Shown in pieces: positions 27,665 to 36,270 of a stretch of 64,000 bases of DNA. Source of the DNA: Exiguobacterium sp. FSL W8-0210 (lineage in GTDB: Bacteria > Bacillota > Bacilli > Exiguobacteriales > Exiguobacteriaceae); NCBI RefSeq assembly GCF_038006045.1, contig NZ_JBBOUK010000001.1:2769001-2833000 (forward strand). The letters run 5' to 3'. Under the pieces are notes generated by a model. The model did not search any database. It had not been told where the DNA came from and was given only the letters and a program-made list of their open reading frames with translations. The position numbers and the translations under genes are program-made. The number at the start of each line of letters is the position of its first letter. Position 1 is the stretch's first letter.

Positions 27665-27706
27665 AACTCGTGGGCGTCCAAGCAGTGACGTCGACGAGTT
27701 TTTTTC
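27665..27706 (+). terminator. Terminator of the divergent SAM-I-like leader
   Basis: Arms AACTCGTGGGCGTC and GACGTCGACGAGTT (one mismatch, one wobble) are followed by TTTTTTT and end just before the hydrolase ribosome-binding site. This is the classic layout of a transcription-terminating riboswitch. Confidence 0.88.
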
Positions 27707-27727
27707 ATGAATGGAGGAAAAATAGTA

Positions 27728-28486
27728 ATGATGAACTATCCTGTATTGACTGGTGCTGAAGCATTTTATCTTCAAGGTGGACCGATCGGCATTCTAATCT
27801 GTCATGGTTTTAACGCCACTCCGCAGAGTGTCCGGGACGTCGGTGAGGCATTTGCTGCCGAAGGTTTTACCGTCTATGCCCCGCGCTTACGTGGACATGG
27901 AACGAACGTCCGCGAGTTTGAACAATCGACTGCTCGATGTTGGAAGCAAAGCCTGCAAGACGGCTATGAACGTTTACAAGAAACATGCGATCAAGTCTTC
28001 GTCATCGGTCAATCGATGGGTGCGACGCTTGCGTTGTCGCTCGCTGCTGACGGCATTCCGTTTGCCGGCATCATTACGATCAATGCCGCACTCTCCGTTC
28101 CATCCTATGAAGCACTTTCGTTCGAGGACGGTCCACAGTACTTACCGGAAGGGGCACCGGACATTAAGCGAGCAGCCTTCGAAATCATTTATGACCTCGT
28201 TCCGAGCCGTTGTGCGTTCGAACTCGTCCGTCTAATGGATGAGACAAAAGGACGCCTCGGATCCATTCTCCTGCCGACATTGATTCTCTACTCGGCGACC
28301 GATCACGTCGTTCCGCCGTCGAGCTCGGATTATCTGCACCAGCACATCGGGACGAATGATAAACGAATCTACTGTCTCCTCAACTCGTACCACGTCGCGA
28401 CCCTCGATCATGATCAGGATTTGATCGTGCGTGAGACGATTCGTTTCATCGAACGCTCGAGTCGTTTCTCACAGGAAACGGGATAA
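27728..28486 (+). CDS. Alpha/beta hydrolase (Est30-like carboxylesterase)
   Basis: Cytoplasmic alpha/beta-hydrolase of 252 residues, close in layout to the Geobacillus Est30 carboxylesterase and monoglyceride lipases. Visible are the oxyanion strand LICHGFNATP, the nucleophile elbow GQSMG, the acid Asp in YSATDHVVPP and the catalytic His in SYHVATLDHD. GGAGG lies ten bases before the ATG at 27728; an earlier in-frame ATG at 27707 lies inside the leader. Its placement after a SAM-I-like riboswitch is unusual for an esterase and suggests a substrate tied to methionine or SAM metabolism. Confidence 0.88.
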   Translation: MMNYPVLTGAEAFYLQGGPIGILICHGFNATPQSVRDVGEAFAAEGFTVYAPRLRGHGTNVREFEQSTARCWKQSLQDGYERLQETCDQVFVIGQSMGATLALSLAADGIPFAGIITINAALSVPSYEALSFEDGPQYLPEGAPDIKRAAFEIIYDLVPSRCAFELVRLMDETKGRLGSILLPTLILYSATDHVVPPSSSDYLHQHIGTNDKRIYCLLNSYHVATLDHDQDLIVRETIRFIERSSRFSQETG

Positions 28487-28529
28487 AAAAAAACAGCTAT
28501 TCGTCTTCACTTAGAAGCGAACAGCTGTT
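28484..28529 (-). terminator. Intrinsic terminator after tdk
   Basis: Minus-strand arms AACAGCTGTTCG and CGAATAGCTGTT (one mismatch) followed by TTTTTTTTTATCC. It overlaps the end of the opposing hydrolase gene. Confidence 0.75.
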
Positions 28530-28537
28530 ACATCAAA

Positions 28538-28566
28538 GGACGACCATCATCGGTTCGTCTTTTTTG
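28538..28566 (+). terminator. Intrinsic terminator after the hydrolase gene
   Basis: A plus-strand hairpin GGACGA-CC/GG-TTCGTC is followed by TTTTTTGTTT. The convergent genes thus each have their own terminator in an 80-base gap. Confidence 0.65.
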
Positions 28567-28567
28567 T

Positions 28568-29185
28568 TTATCCTTTTTGGTGTTGCATCGTTTGGAGCGG
28601 CTTCGGCTTTCCTGGCACTTCATGGCAGTGGCGGCACCGTGGCTCATACGATTCTGAAGCGCCGACTAAAATGATCGGATCATCATAGTTCGCTGGTTTT
28701 CCATCAATCAAACGTTGTGTCCGGGAAGCCGGATCGCCACATGAGAGACAGATCGCCTGAAGTTTCGTCACAAATTCTGCGCGCGCCAGTAATTCCGGCA
28801 TCTTGCCAAATGGCTCTGCCCGGAAATCCTGATCGAGTCCTGCACAAATGACGCGTTTTCCGTCTTGCGCAAGTGCTTCGATGACTTGAACGATCTCATC
28901 ATCAAAGAATTGAACTTCATCAATTCCGACAATTTGTGTTTCTTCCGCTACTGCTGCATAGAGATCACGACTCGTCGCCATTGGAATCGCCACGACGGAA
29001 TTTCCGATGTGAGAGACGACATGCTCTTCATGGTACCGGTCGTCGATTGCCGGCTTGAATACTTGAACGGGCAGTTTGCCGTACTGTGCCCGTCTGACAC
29101 GACGAATCAACTCTTCCGATTTCCCGGAAAACATACTACCACAAATTACTTCGATCCAGCCGTACTGATTTATTACATGCATCAT
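28568..29185 (-). CDS. tdk: Thymidine kinase
   Basis: Type II thymidine kinase, salvaging thymidine to dTMP; 205 residues from the ATG at 29185. P-loop [14 protein letters not shown] near residue 18, catalytic DEVQFF, and four zinc cysteines in CLSCGD and CRHCHE. The reading frame extends upstream to 29272, but only the start [13 protein letters not shown] aligns with the family and follows an AGAGGA site, though that site is about 12 bases away. Neighbour of the L31 and rho genes as in Bacillus, though a DedA gene has been inserted between them here. Confidence 0.95.
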   Translation of the reverse strand: MMHVINQYGWIEVICGSMFSGKSEELIRRVRRAQYGKLPVQVFKPAIDDRYHEEHVVSHIGNSVVAIPMATSRDLYAAVAEETQIVGIDEVQFFDDEIVQVIEALAQDGKRVICAGLDQDFRAEPFGKMPELLARAEFVTKLQAICLSCGDPASRTQRLIDGKPANYDDPIILVGASESYEPRCRHCHEVPGKPKPLQTMQHQKG

Positions 29186-29365
29186 CGTCCGACACCGTCC
29201 TCTAAAAATAGTCACTTTAACGAGTATAGCTCGAAACGGTATTGAGAAAAAGGGTTGACTTCCGGAAATCAAAATTCATTTTTTCTTTACCTAGAATTTT
29301 TGTCCTTTCATTCCAACCTTCATCCATTTCCTGTACACTAAAGAAGAAGATTCTCGCGAAAGAAG

Positions 29366-30016
29366 GTGTCCCCGATTCATCATCTCTTACATGACATTCT
29401 GCACCAATATGGCGCCCTTGGTCTTTCCGTCCTTCTCGCAGGTGGTATCGTGGGATTGCCGGTTCCTGATGAGACCTTGCTCGTCCTGTCCGGTTTTTGG
29501 ATGCATCAAGGCAATCTACCGCTGTTCGGTACGATTCTTGCCGCTTACGCTGGCAGTTGCATCGGAATGACGATTAGCTACGTGCTGGGCTTAAAACTCG
29601 GCATGCCCCTGTTGCATCGCGTCGGACCAAAGATGCGCATCTCAGAAAAACACATTCTCTCCGCTGAAGCCGGATTTCGTCGTTACGGCAAATCGGTCTT
29701 GATCATCGGTTACTACATACCTGGTCTTCGCCAACTCTCTGCTTTTTTTGCAGGTGTTTCAAAAATGCCGTTTCGCATTTTTGCGAGTTACGCGTATACA
29801 GGTGCTTTGATTTGGGTCAGTGTGTTCTTGGGCGCCGGCTACTTTGTTGGTCGTCATATCTCGTTCCATAAAGTCGTCGACTACATCTTGGCACATCCAG
29901 ATGCCATGCCGTACTTGATCGGGATCGTCGGCGGGATTGCTTTCTCGTTCGTCTTAAAGACGTACCTTACGTACCGTTCGCAATACAGCCTATACAAAAA
30001 CAGCCTGCTTCCGTAA
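29366..30016 (+). CDS. DedA family membrane protein
   Basis: SNARE-associated/DedA (VTT domain) protein of about 216 residues, family members of which act as lipid flippases or support proton motive force. Motifs are GGIVGLPVPDETLLVLSGF and FRRYGKSVLIIGYYIPGLRQLSAFFAGVSKMP, with four to five helices. The start is uncertain: there is no in-frame ATG, the GTG at 29366 overlaps the AGAAGG ribosome site, and the ATT at 29375 has ideal spacing. Transcribed opposite to tdk and L31. Confidence 0.87.
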   Translation: MSPIHHLLHDILHQYGALGLSVLLAGGIVGLPVPDETLLVLSGFWMHQGNLPLFGTILAAYAGSCIGMTISYVLGLKLGMPLLHRVGPKMRISEKHILSAEAGFRRYGKSVLIIGYYIPGLRQLSAFFAGVSKMPFRIFASYAYTGALIWVSVFLGAGYFVGRHISFHKVVDYILAHPDAMPYLIGIVGGIAFSFVLKTYLTYRSQYSLYKNSLLP

Positions 30017-30036
30017 TGGAGGCAGGCTGTTTTTTA
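29999..30036 (+). terminator. Intrinsic terminator overlapping the dedA stop
   Basis: Arms AACAGCCTGCTTCC and GGAGGCAGGCTGTT are followed by TTTTTT. The first arm encodes the last residues of the DedA protein. It could also act on transcription of the converging L31 gene. Confidence 0.88.
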
Positions 30037-30051
30037 AGAACCGGCAAGTAA

Positions 30052-30297
30052 TTACTTGCGGCCGTATTTTTTGTTGAAGCGATCGACACGACCATCTGCC
30101 GCGTTGAACTTTTGACGACCTGTGTAGAATGGGTGCGAGTCTGAAGACACATCCACACGGATGAGTGGGTACTCGTTACCATCTTCCCAAGTGATCGTTT
30201 CGTTCGAAGAACGAGTAGAACCGCTTAAGAATTTGTACTCAGTCGTTGAATCCATAAATACTACTTTGTTGTAGTTAGGGTGAATTCCTTGTTTCAT
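30052..30297 (-). CDS. rpmE2: 50S ribosomal protein L31, type B
   Basis: Ribosomal protein L31 of the zinc-independent type: 81 residues with no cysteine, starting [16 protein letters not shown] and ending with the basic [12 protein letters not shown]. Bacillus subtilis has the zinc-binding type at this rho-linked position, so the type B form here differs, as in Listeria (from memory). A good ribosome site GAGAGAAAT is seen upstream. Confidence 0.95.
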   Translation of the reverse strand: MKQGIHPNYNKVVFMDSTTEYKFLSGSTRSSNETITWEDGNEYPLIRVDVSSDSHPFYTGRQKFNAADGRVDRFNKKYGRK

Positions 30298-30388
30298 GGT
30301 TGATTTCTCTCCTTCCGCCCTGGTCCATTTGCTGAGCCAGAGTAAGTTACCTTCCTATACTAAACGATTTTTTTACGCGTCGCAATAG

Positions 30389-31762
30389 TTATTTTTCCGT
30401 CGTTGCTTCCTTCTTGACGGTACGCGGTTTAGCAGGTGCACGTCGGACCGTCTTCTTCTTTTCTTTCTCAAGTTCAGCAAAAAATTCTTCATTATTTTTC
30501 GTGTCGCGAATCTTACGCAGGAACGTATCGACGAACTCGTTCGACTCGTTCATCGTCCGACGAATCGTCCAGAGCGCATCGAGTTGCTCTTTCGGAAGCA
30601 AGAGTTCTTCCTTCCGCGTACCTGATTTGCGAATGTCGATTGCTGGGAAGATTCGGCGTTCCGACAGCTTACGATCGAGATGTAGCTCCATGTTTCCTGT
30701 TCCTTTGAATTCCTCATAGATGACGTCATCCATGCGGGATCCCGTCTCGACGAGTGCCGTCGCAAGAATTGTCAAACTGCCACCATGTTCGATGTTTCGC
30801 GCCGCACCAAAGAACCGTTTTGGTTTGTGGAACGCTGCTGGGTCAATCCCCCCTGAAAGCGTCCGTCCGCTTTGCGGCACTGTTAAGTTATACGCACGAG
30901 TCAAACGCGTGATCGAATCCATCAAGATGACGACATCTTTTTTATGTTCGACAAGTCGCATCGCCCGTTCAAGGACAAGTTCAGAAATCCGCACATGGTT
31001 GTCCGGTGTTTCGTCGAACGTTGAACTGACGACGTCTGCTCCCGGAACTGAACGCTCGATGTCAGTTACTTCCTCTGGTCGCTCATCGATCAATAGAATG
31101 ATCAGCTCGACATCCGGATGATTCTCTTGAATCGAGTTTGCGATTTCTTTGAGGAGTGACGTCTTCCCTGCTTTTGGTGGTGCGACGATCAAACCGCGTT
31201 GTCCAAACCCAACTGGTGCAATCATATCCATGACACGAACCGATAAATGACGCGGCTCTGTCTCAAGACGCATTAAACGATCCGGATAGATCGGTGTCAG
31301 CGCCGGGAAGAACAAACGGTTACGCGCTGTATCCGGTGCTTCGCCGTTGACGGCTTCCACACTAAGTAACCCTTGGAAACGTTCGTTTTCCTTCGGTGGG
31401 CGTACTTTACCTGTGACGACATCACCATTACGTAGATTGAAGCGTCGGATTTGAGAAGCGGCGATATAGATATCTTCAGAGGATTGGGAATAATTGATAG
31501 GGCGAAGGAAGCCGAAGCCACCATCGTTTTGCATTTGTGGATTACCAGGGATGACTTCAAGTACCCCTTCGAGGAAATAAAGACCTGTTGATTCCGCCTG
31601 TGCTTTTAGAATCTTGAACATCAACTCACGCTTACGGGCTTCCCGATATTGCGGGACATTCTTCGTCTTTGCGATTTCATATAATTCTTTTAATGTCAGC
31701 TGGCTCAATTGAGCCAAAGTATAGGAACGTTCAGGTTTATCTTTTTTATCAGTTGTTGGCAT
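30389..31762 (-). CDS. rho: Transcription termination factor Rho
   Basis: Hexameric RNA-dependent ATPase that ends transcription, 457 residues. N-terminal helix bundle ([18 protein letters not shown]), a cold-shock-like RNA-binding domain ([20 protein letters not shown]), then the RecA-like motor with Walker A APPKAGKT, Walker [11 protein letters not shown] and the Q/R loop region. A short Lys/Glu/Thr-rich C-terminal tail follows. The ATG at 31762 (MPTTDKK) has AGGTG six bases upstream; the GTG three codons earlier lies within that site. Confidence 0.96.
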   Translation of the reverse strand: MPTTDKKDKPERSYTLAQLSQLTLKELYEIAKTKNVPQYREARKRELMFKILKAQAESTGLYFLEGVLEVIPGNPQMQNDGGFGFLRPINYSQSSEDIYIAASQIRRFNLRNGDVVTGKVRPPKENERFQGLLSVEAVNGEAPDTARNRLFFPALTPIYPDRLMRLETEPRHLSVRVMDMIAPVGFGQRGLIVAPPKAGKTSLLKEIANSIQENHPDVELIILLIDERPEEVTDIERSVPGADVVSSTFDETPDNHVRISELVLERAMRLVEHKKDVVILMDSITRLTRAYNLTVPQSGRTLSGGIDPAAFHKPKRFFGAARNIEHGGSLTILATALVETGSRMDDVIYEEFKGTGNMELHLDRKLSERRIFPAIDIRKSGTRKEELLLPKEQLDALWTIRRTMNESNEFVDTFLRKIRDTKNNEEFFAELEKEKKKTVRRAPAKPRTVKKEATTEK

Positions 31763-32117
31763 GTTTTTCACCTATTCTTTATAAATTCAACTGCATTCAG
31801 CATACTTCCATACATACATCAGGAGGTATGTAATTTCTTTCGTGAACTAAAGGTATCATATTTTTTTAAATTCGTCGTCAACAATCCTTTGCGTTTCTTA
31901 CTTTGTAATATTCAAGGATATTATTTCAGTTATGTTACAAAAGCATCTATTTTGTCTTCTAACTGAAAAAACGTTTTTAAGGGCGCACATGCTAAGATAT
32001 TCCTGCAGACAAAATTCTTACACAGTTGTAAGGTTCACTGCTTAATTACACACTTAATGATTTCATCATATAACTTACGGACGCAACACAGTACATTAAA
32101 ACGGAGGAATTCTTAAC
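31763..32117. other. Divergent intergenic region rho / NlpC gene
   Basis: 355 AT-rich bases with no gene. The rho side has a hairpin (TACATAC/GTATGTA, 31811-31832) that would lie in the rho leader, and a weak promoter candidate on the minus strand (TTGACG near 31876-31881, TATGAT near 31855-31860, 15-base spacer). The NlpC side has a perfect inverted repeat CTTACA-CAGT-TGTAAG at 32017-32032. Such a TGTAA motif recalls WalR half-sites, but the WalR direct-repeat spacing is not met. Nothing else is recognisable. Confidence 0.4.
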
Positions 32118-32795
32118 ATGAAACGTTTTCTAGCATCGATCGCGACAGCAGCCTTAGTGGTTTCAGGTTTTACATCAGTGGGTACAGGTAAAGTTGAAGC
32201 AGCGACAGTCACGAAAGTCAAGATCACGGACAACGGTCTTCGTGTTCGGACAGCTCCTTCTACGAAAGCAAGCATCGTCGGGAAAGTCAACGCTGGTCAA
32301 GTCTTTACATACAAAGGCAAATCAGGCAGCTGGACAAAAATCTCATACGGCGGTAAAACACGTTATGTCTTCTCACAATACACAAAGACATACAAATCAT
32401 CTTCAAGCGCTAAAAAATCAACAAGCACATCTTCTAAACGGACGAAAATCCTGAACGAAGCAGCAAAACATAAAGGTACACCATACGTATGGGGCGGAAC
32501 AACGACTCGTGGATTCGACTGCTCTGGTTTCACAAGCTACGTTTACAAGAAAGCGGCTGGTAAAACATTGCCACGTACGTCTTCTTCACAATATTCTTCT
32601 TCTAAGAAAGTCCGCGTTTCAAGCGTACAACCAGGAGATCTTGTCTTCTTCTCACACGGTAGCGGCATTCAACACGTCGGGATCGCAACAAGCAAGTCAA
32701 GCATGGTTAACTCAGAAACAGGTGGCGTTAAATACTCAAGCTTCAAATCAGGATACTGGGGTTCACGCCTTGTCGGCGCAGGATCTTACCTTTAA
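32118..32795 (+). CDS. Secreted SH3 / NlpC-P60 peptidoglycan endopeptidase
   Basis: Cell-wall hydrolase of 225 residues. A signal peptide (to about residue 32, AEA/A), an SH3b domain (residues ~33-95; GLRVRTAPSTKASIVGKV), a Ser/Lys-rich linker, then the NlpC/P60 catalytic domain (~110-225). The catalytic Cys is in FDCSGF and the His in GIQHVGIA. It should cleave the D-Glu-diaminopimelate bond of stem peptides during growth. GGAGG lies nine bases before the ATG. Likely an autolysin controlled with other wall hydrolases. Confidence 0.94.
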   Translation: MKRFLASIATAALVVSGFTSVGTGKVEAATVTKVKITDNGLRVRTAPSTKASIVGKVNAGQVFTYKGKSGSWTKISYGGKTRYVFSQYTKTYKSSSSAKKSTSTSSKRTKILNEAAKHKGTPYVWGGTTTRGFDCSGFTSYVYKKAAGKTLPRTSSSQYSSSKKVRVSSVQPGDLVFFSHGSGIQHVGIATSKSSMVNSETGGVKYSSFKSGYWGSRLVGAGSYL

Positions 32796-32806
32796 TTCAT
32801 CATCTC

Positions 32807-32840
32807 AAAGCGGTTGAGCATTGGCTCAATCGCTTTTTTT
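32807..32840 (+). terminator. Intrinsic terminator after the NlpC/P60 gene
   Basis: Arms AAAGCGGTTGAGC and GCTCAATCGCTTT are followed by a run of seven T, 12 bases past the stop. Confidence 0.92.
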
Positions 32841-32871
32841 CATCTTATTCAATTCATAAGAAGGAAATAGG

Positions 32872-33074
32872 ATGCATATCTTCATCACAGGTGCTTCAAG
32901 AGGTCTTAGTCGTGAATTCGCTTATCTGTACGATAATGAAATCACGTCCTGCTCGTCAAACGTGAGACAATGCTCTTCAAAACGAAATTTCATGTCGAGC
33001 GATTTGGAGGCACTGCAATCTTCCCATACGATTTAACGAAGCGGAAAACGTTAGCACGTTTCCTTTTCCTCTAG
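32872..33074 (+). pseudogene. Frameshifted and truncated short-chain dehydrogenase
   Basis: An ATG at 32872 preceded by AGGAAATAGG opens a frame reading MHIFITGASRGLSREFA, the NAD(P)-binding start of an SDR enzyme, and continues to about residue 24. The homology then moves to another frame (VLLVKRE at 32946, later ERFGGTAIFPYDLTK), which ends at TAG 33072-33074. About 65 of the usual 230-280 residues remain, so this is a decayed gene. It lies in the gap between the NlpC gene and the glpX terminator. Confidence 0.7.
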
Positions 33075-33113
33075 GAGTTGAGGATGAACGTCTTGATTCC
33101 TAGAAACATAGCA

Positions 33114-33160
33114 AAAAGAGTTGGTGTTTCGGAAATTATCCGAAACACCAACTCTTTTTT
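33114..33160. terminator. Bidirectional terminator near glpX end
   Basis: A perfect long hairpin AAAAAGAGTTGGTGTTTCGG/CCGAAACACCAACTCTTTTT has A-rich and T-rich flanks suited to both directions. On the minus strand it closes the fbaA-tal-murA-glpX run, about 35 bases past the glpX stop. Confidence 0.9.
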
Positions 33161-33194
33161 ATCGATCAAGTCCTCACGTATGAGTCCGTCTCTT

Positions 33195-34160
33195 TTACTT
33201 AATGACAAGCTTCGGTTTTTTCTTAAACGAGTGAATGCCTTCAACGAAACGAACCGTTCCGGATTTCGCACGCATGACGACAGAGTGTGTCTGACCGCCT
33301 TGTGCCGTGAACTGGACACCTTTCATCAACTCACTGTCCGTGACCCCTGTCGCAGCAAAGATACAGTCGTCTCCTGCGACGAGATCGTCCATCATGAGAA
33401 TCTTCGATGGATCTTCGATGCCCATCTTCTTACAACGTTCGATCTCGGCATCGTCTGCTGGTAACAAGCGCCCTTGGAGCTCTCCACCGAGACACTTCAA
33501 GGCAACGGCAGCAAGAACGCCTTCCGGTGCGCCACCTGAACCGAGCAAGATATCAATCCCTGTATGCGGGAACGCCGTATTGATCGCACCAGCAACGTCA
33601 CCGTCACCAATCAAGCGAATCCGTGCCCCTGTTGCCCGAATCCGTTGAATGATTTCTTCATGACGTTCGCGATCAAGGATCGAGACGACGACGTCTTCGA
33701 TTTCCTTGTTCTTCGCCTTTGCGACTGCTGCGATGTTTTCTTCAATCGTCGCATCCAGACTGATGTGTCCTGCTGCTTCCGGACCAACTGCAATCTTATC
33801 CATGTACATGTCCGGTGCATGGAGTAAATCTCCCGCATCCGCAACAGCGAGGACAGCAAGTGCGCCCCATGTTCCTTTTGCGACGATATTCGTTCCTTCG
33901 AGCGGATCGACAGCGACGTCAAGTCGTGGTCCATACCCATTTCCTAGCTTTTCTCCAATGTAAAGCATCGGTGCTTCATCCATCTCGCCTTCCCCGATGA
34001 CGACGGTTCCTTTCATCGGAATCGTATCGAAGACATCACGCATCGCGCTTGTTGCCGCATCATCCGCTTCATTCTTCAATCCTTTTCCCATCCAGCGTGC
34101 AGAGGCAAGTGCTGCCGCCTCCGTGACGCGTACAAGTTCCATTGATAGACTTCTCTCCAT
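33195..34160 (-). CDS. glpX: Fructose-1,6-bisphosphatase class II
   Basis: Gluconeogenic phosphatase of the GlpX type, 321 residues. Typical segments: [19 protein letters not shown], the metal-binding [26 protein letters not shown], and the sugar-phosphate site region [18 protein letters not shown] lies eight bases before the ATG. In Bacillus a glpX paralogue lies at the same place between murAB and rho. It follows murA after 32 bases and is likely in the same transcript. Confidence 0.95.
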   Translation of the reverse strand: MERSLSMELVRVTEAAALASARWMGKGLKNEADDAATSAMRDVFDTIPMKGTVVIGEGEMDEAPMLYIGEKLGNGYGPRLDVAVDPLEGTNIVAKGTWGALAVLAVADAGDLLHAPDMYMDKIAVGPEAAGHISLDATIEENIAAVAKAKNKEIEDVVVSILDRERHEEIIQRIRATGARIRLIGDGDVAGAINTAFPHTGIDILLGSGGAPEGVLAAVALKCLGGELQGRLLPADDAEIERCKKMGIEDPSKILMMDDLVAGDDCIFAATGVTDSELMKGVQFTAQGGQTHSVVMRAKSGTVRFVEGIHSFKKKPKLVIK

Positions 34161-34192
34161 GTGTATGTCCCCTCTCCCTTGTTACAAATCGG

Positions 34193-35440
34193 TCAAATCG
34201 TTTCACGCCATACGAGGGCGCCTAGTTCCTTCAACTTCTGATCAAATCGTTCGTAACTCTGGTCAAGCACTTCCGCGTGGTGCAATGTCGTCTCCCCTGA
34301 AGCGAGAAGTCCCGCCAAGACAAGTGCTGCGCCACCGCGTGGATCTGGTGCCTCGATTTCCGTACCGAGTAAGGATTCGCCACCACGAATGATGATCGAA
34401 GCGTCTTCATGCGTGATTCGGGCGTTTAAGCGCCGCAACTCCTGTACATGTCGGAAACGTTGCGGGTACAACTTATCGACAACGATACTCGCTCCTTTCG
34501 CTTGCAACAACGCTGCCGAGATGACAGGTTGTAGATCGCTTGGGAATCCACCGTAGTGGAAGACACGAATATCGACCGGCTTCGCCTCCTGGAATGTCGC
34601 CGTGACGGAATCATCTGTTACTTCGATCAACGCACCATACCGCTCGAGTTTTTGGATAACGCTCTCGAGATGGAGCGGAATGACGTTATCGACGGTGACG
34701 CGCCCAAGTGCCGCGCCCATCGTCAAAAACGTTCCTGCTTCCATCCGGTCTGGAATCAAGGTATGCCGGCAACCACTCAGGCGTGAGACACCTTTGATTC
34801 GAATCTCATCCGTTCCTGCCCCTTTGACATTTGCTCCCATGTTCGTCAGCATCGTACTGACGTCGATGACTTCTGGATCATAGGCAGCGTTTTCGATGAC
34901 AGTCGTTCCTTCAGCGAAGACAGCGACGAGTAAAGCACTGATCGTCGCTCCGAATGACGGAAGATCGAGATAGATTCGGTTTCCGACGAGACGGTCAACG
35001 CGCATGTAATGGACGCCCTGCTCGTTACGTACGGAAACACCGAGACGCTCCAGTGCTTTGATGTGTAAATCAATCGGTCGTGGTCCGATGGCATAACCCC
35101 CAGGCAGACCGACGACTCCTTGTTTGAATCTGGCCGCCAGAACGCTCATAAGGTAGATCGATCCGCGTAACTTGCGCGTCTCCGCACCAGTTAACGGCAT
35201 CGATTCAACCCGACTTGGATCAATCGTCACCATATCGCCTTGACGTGTCACGACCGCGCCGAGCGTCTCCAAAATCTCGATCATTGTCGCGACGTCGCCA
35301 ATTTCCGGCACGCCTTCTAGAACGACCATCTGATCCGTCAGTAGAGCTGCAGCAAGACACGGAATGGCGCTTTGCTTCGAACCACTGATTGATACGGTTC
35401 CTTCTAGGCGTTGTTGCCCTACGATATGCAAAATGTCCAC
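34193..35440 (-). CDS. murA: UDP-GlcNAc enolpyruvyltransferase paralogue (MurA/MurZ) with Tyr at the catalytic Cys
   Basis: MurA family protein of 415 residues with GTG start; MurA transfers enolpyruvate from PEP to UDP-GlcNAc, the first committed step of peptidoglycan synthesis. The syntenic Bacillus gene is murAB (murZ), the second MurA. The fold is complete, with Lys22, Arg121 (GPRPID) and the catalytic Asp in FPSDLQ. Two active-site positions differ: GGYAIG has Tyr116 where MurA has the PEP/fosfomycin-reactive Cys, and SGSKQS has Gln23 where Asn is expected. Activity is therefore doubtful or altered; a second murA elsewhere would be needed if it is inactive. Confidence 0.92.
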   Translation of the reverse strand: MDILHIVGQQRLEGTVSISGSKQSAIPCLAAALLTDQMVVLEGVPEIGDVATMIEILETLGAVVTRQGDMVTIDPSRVESMPLTGAETRKLRGSIYLMSVLAARFKQGVVGLPGGYAIGPRPIDLHIKALERLGVSVRNEQGVHYMRVDRLVGNRIYLDLPSFGATISALLVAVFAEGTTVIENAAYDPEVIDVSTMLTNMGANVKGAGTDEIRIKGVSRLSGCRHTLIPDRMEAGTFLTMGAALGRVTVDNVIPLHLESVIQKLERYGALIEVTDDSVTATFQEAKPVDIRVFHYGGFPSDLQPVISAALLQAKGASIVVDKLYPQRFRHVQELRRLNARITHEDASIIIRGGESLLGTEIEAPDPRGGAALVLAGLLASGETTLHHAEVLDQSYERFDQKLKELGALVWRETI

Positions 35441-35468
35441 GTTCCATCAACCTTTCTCTTCGCTACGA

Positions 35469-36116
35469 TTATTGCTGCGTTTTTTCCCAGTCCGCGAGGA
35501 ACTTTTCAATTCCTTGCGTCGTGAGTGGGTGGTGTGTGAGTGACTCGATGACCGAGAATGGAATCGTCGCGATGTCTGCGCCCGCAAGAGCAGCGTTCGT
35601 CACGTGAACCGGGTTCCGGACCGATGCCGCAATGATTTGTGTCGGAATATCATGTACGACGAAAATTTGAGCAATCGTCTCGACGAGGCCCATTCCATCT
35701 TGACCGATGTCATCTAGACGACCGAGGAATGGTGATACGTATGTCGCACCAGCACGGGCTGCGAGTAATGCTTGGTTCGGATTGAAGATCAATGTGACGT
35801 TCGTCGTGATCTTCTCTTTTGAAAGTGCTGCGACCGCTTCGAGTCCGGCCGGAGTCATCGGAACCTTAACCGTAATGTTCGGTGCGATCTGGGCAAGTTC
35901 CTTCCCTTCGCGAATCATTCCTTCTGCATCAAGCGCGATGACTTCAGCGCTGACAGAGACATCTCCGACGATTTCACAGATTTCACGAAGTCTTGTATGG
36001 AAATCGACGCCTTCCTTAGCGACGAGCGATGGATTCGTCGTGACACCATCTAAAATCCCCATTTTATGTGCTTTCTTGATGTCCTCTACGTTTGCTGTGT
36101 CAATGAAAAATCTCAT
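35469..36116 (-). CDS. tal: Transaldolase / fructose-6-phosphate aldolase-like (TalC type)
   Basis: Small transaldolase of the TalC/Fsa subfamily, 215 residues, starting [16 protein letters not shown]. The Schiff-base Lys lies in NITVKVPMT and the family segments [34 protein letters not shown] and IIAASVRNP are present. It should transfer dihydroxyacetone units in the non-oxidative pentose phosphate pathway. It lies between fbaA and murA as ywjH does in Bacillus, and probably shares their transcript although a terminator follows fbaA. Confidence 0.95.
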   Translation of the reverse strand: MRFFIDTANVEDIKKAHKMGILDGVTTNPSLVAKEGVDFHTRLREICEIVGDVSVSAEVIALDAEGMIREGKELAQIAPNITVKVPMTPAGLEAVAALSKEKITTNVTLIFNPNQALLAARAGATYVSPFLGRLDDIGQDGMGLVETIAQIFVVHDIPTQIIAASVRNPVHVTNAALAGADIATIPFSVIESLTHHPLTTQGIEKFLADWEKTQQ

Positions 36117-36219
36117 CTTTCTCGTTCCCCTTTCATCCCCTGAAATCGCTTACGACTCTATTATAGGTTTTTTTCACGAGAAGTCCTACTGTTTTCCATC
36201 GAATACACGTTCATATGAT

Positions 36220-36257
36220 ATGAAAAAAGCACGGTAGACCGAAGTCTACCGCACTTT
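36220..36257 (-). terminator. Intrinsic terminator after fbaA
   Basis: Minus-strand arms AAGTGCGGTAGAC and GTCTACCGTGCTT with a TTCG loop, then TTTTTTC. The stable TTCG tetraloop hairpin gives fbaA its own end point and leaves lower read-through into tal. Confidence 0.92.
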
Positions 36258-36270
36258 AAAGAGGAGTCGA

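Noticed and set aside
32017-32032. WalR operator before the NlpC/P60 gene
   Set aside because: The motif is an inverted repeat, while WalR boxes are direct repeats of TGTWAH with a five-base gap; only one half fits.
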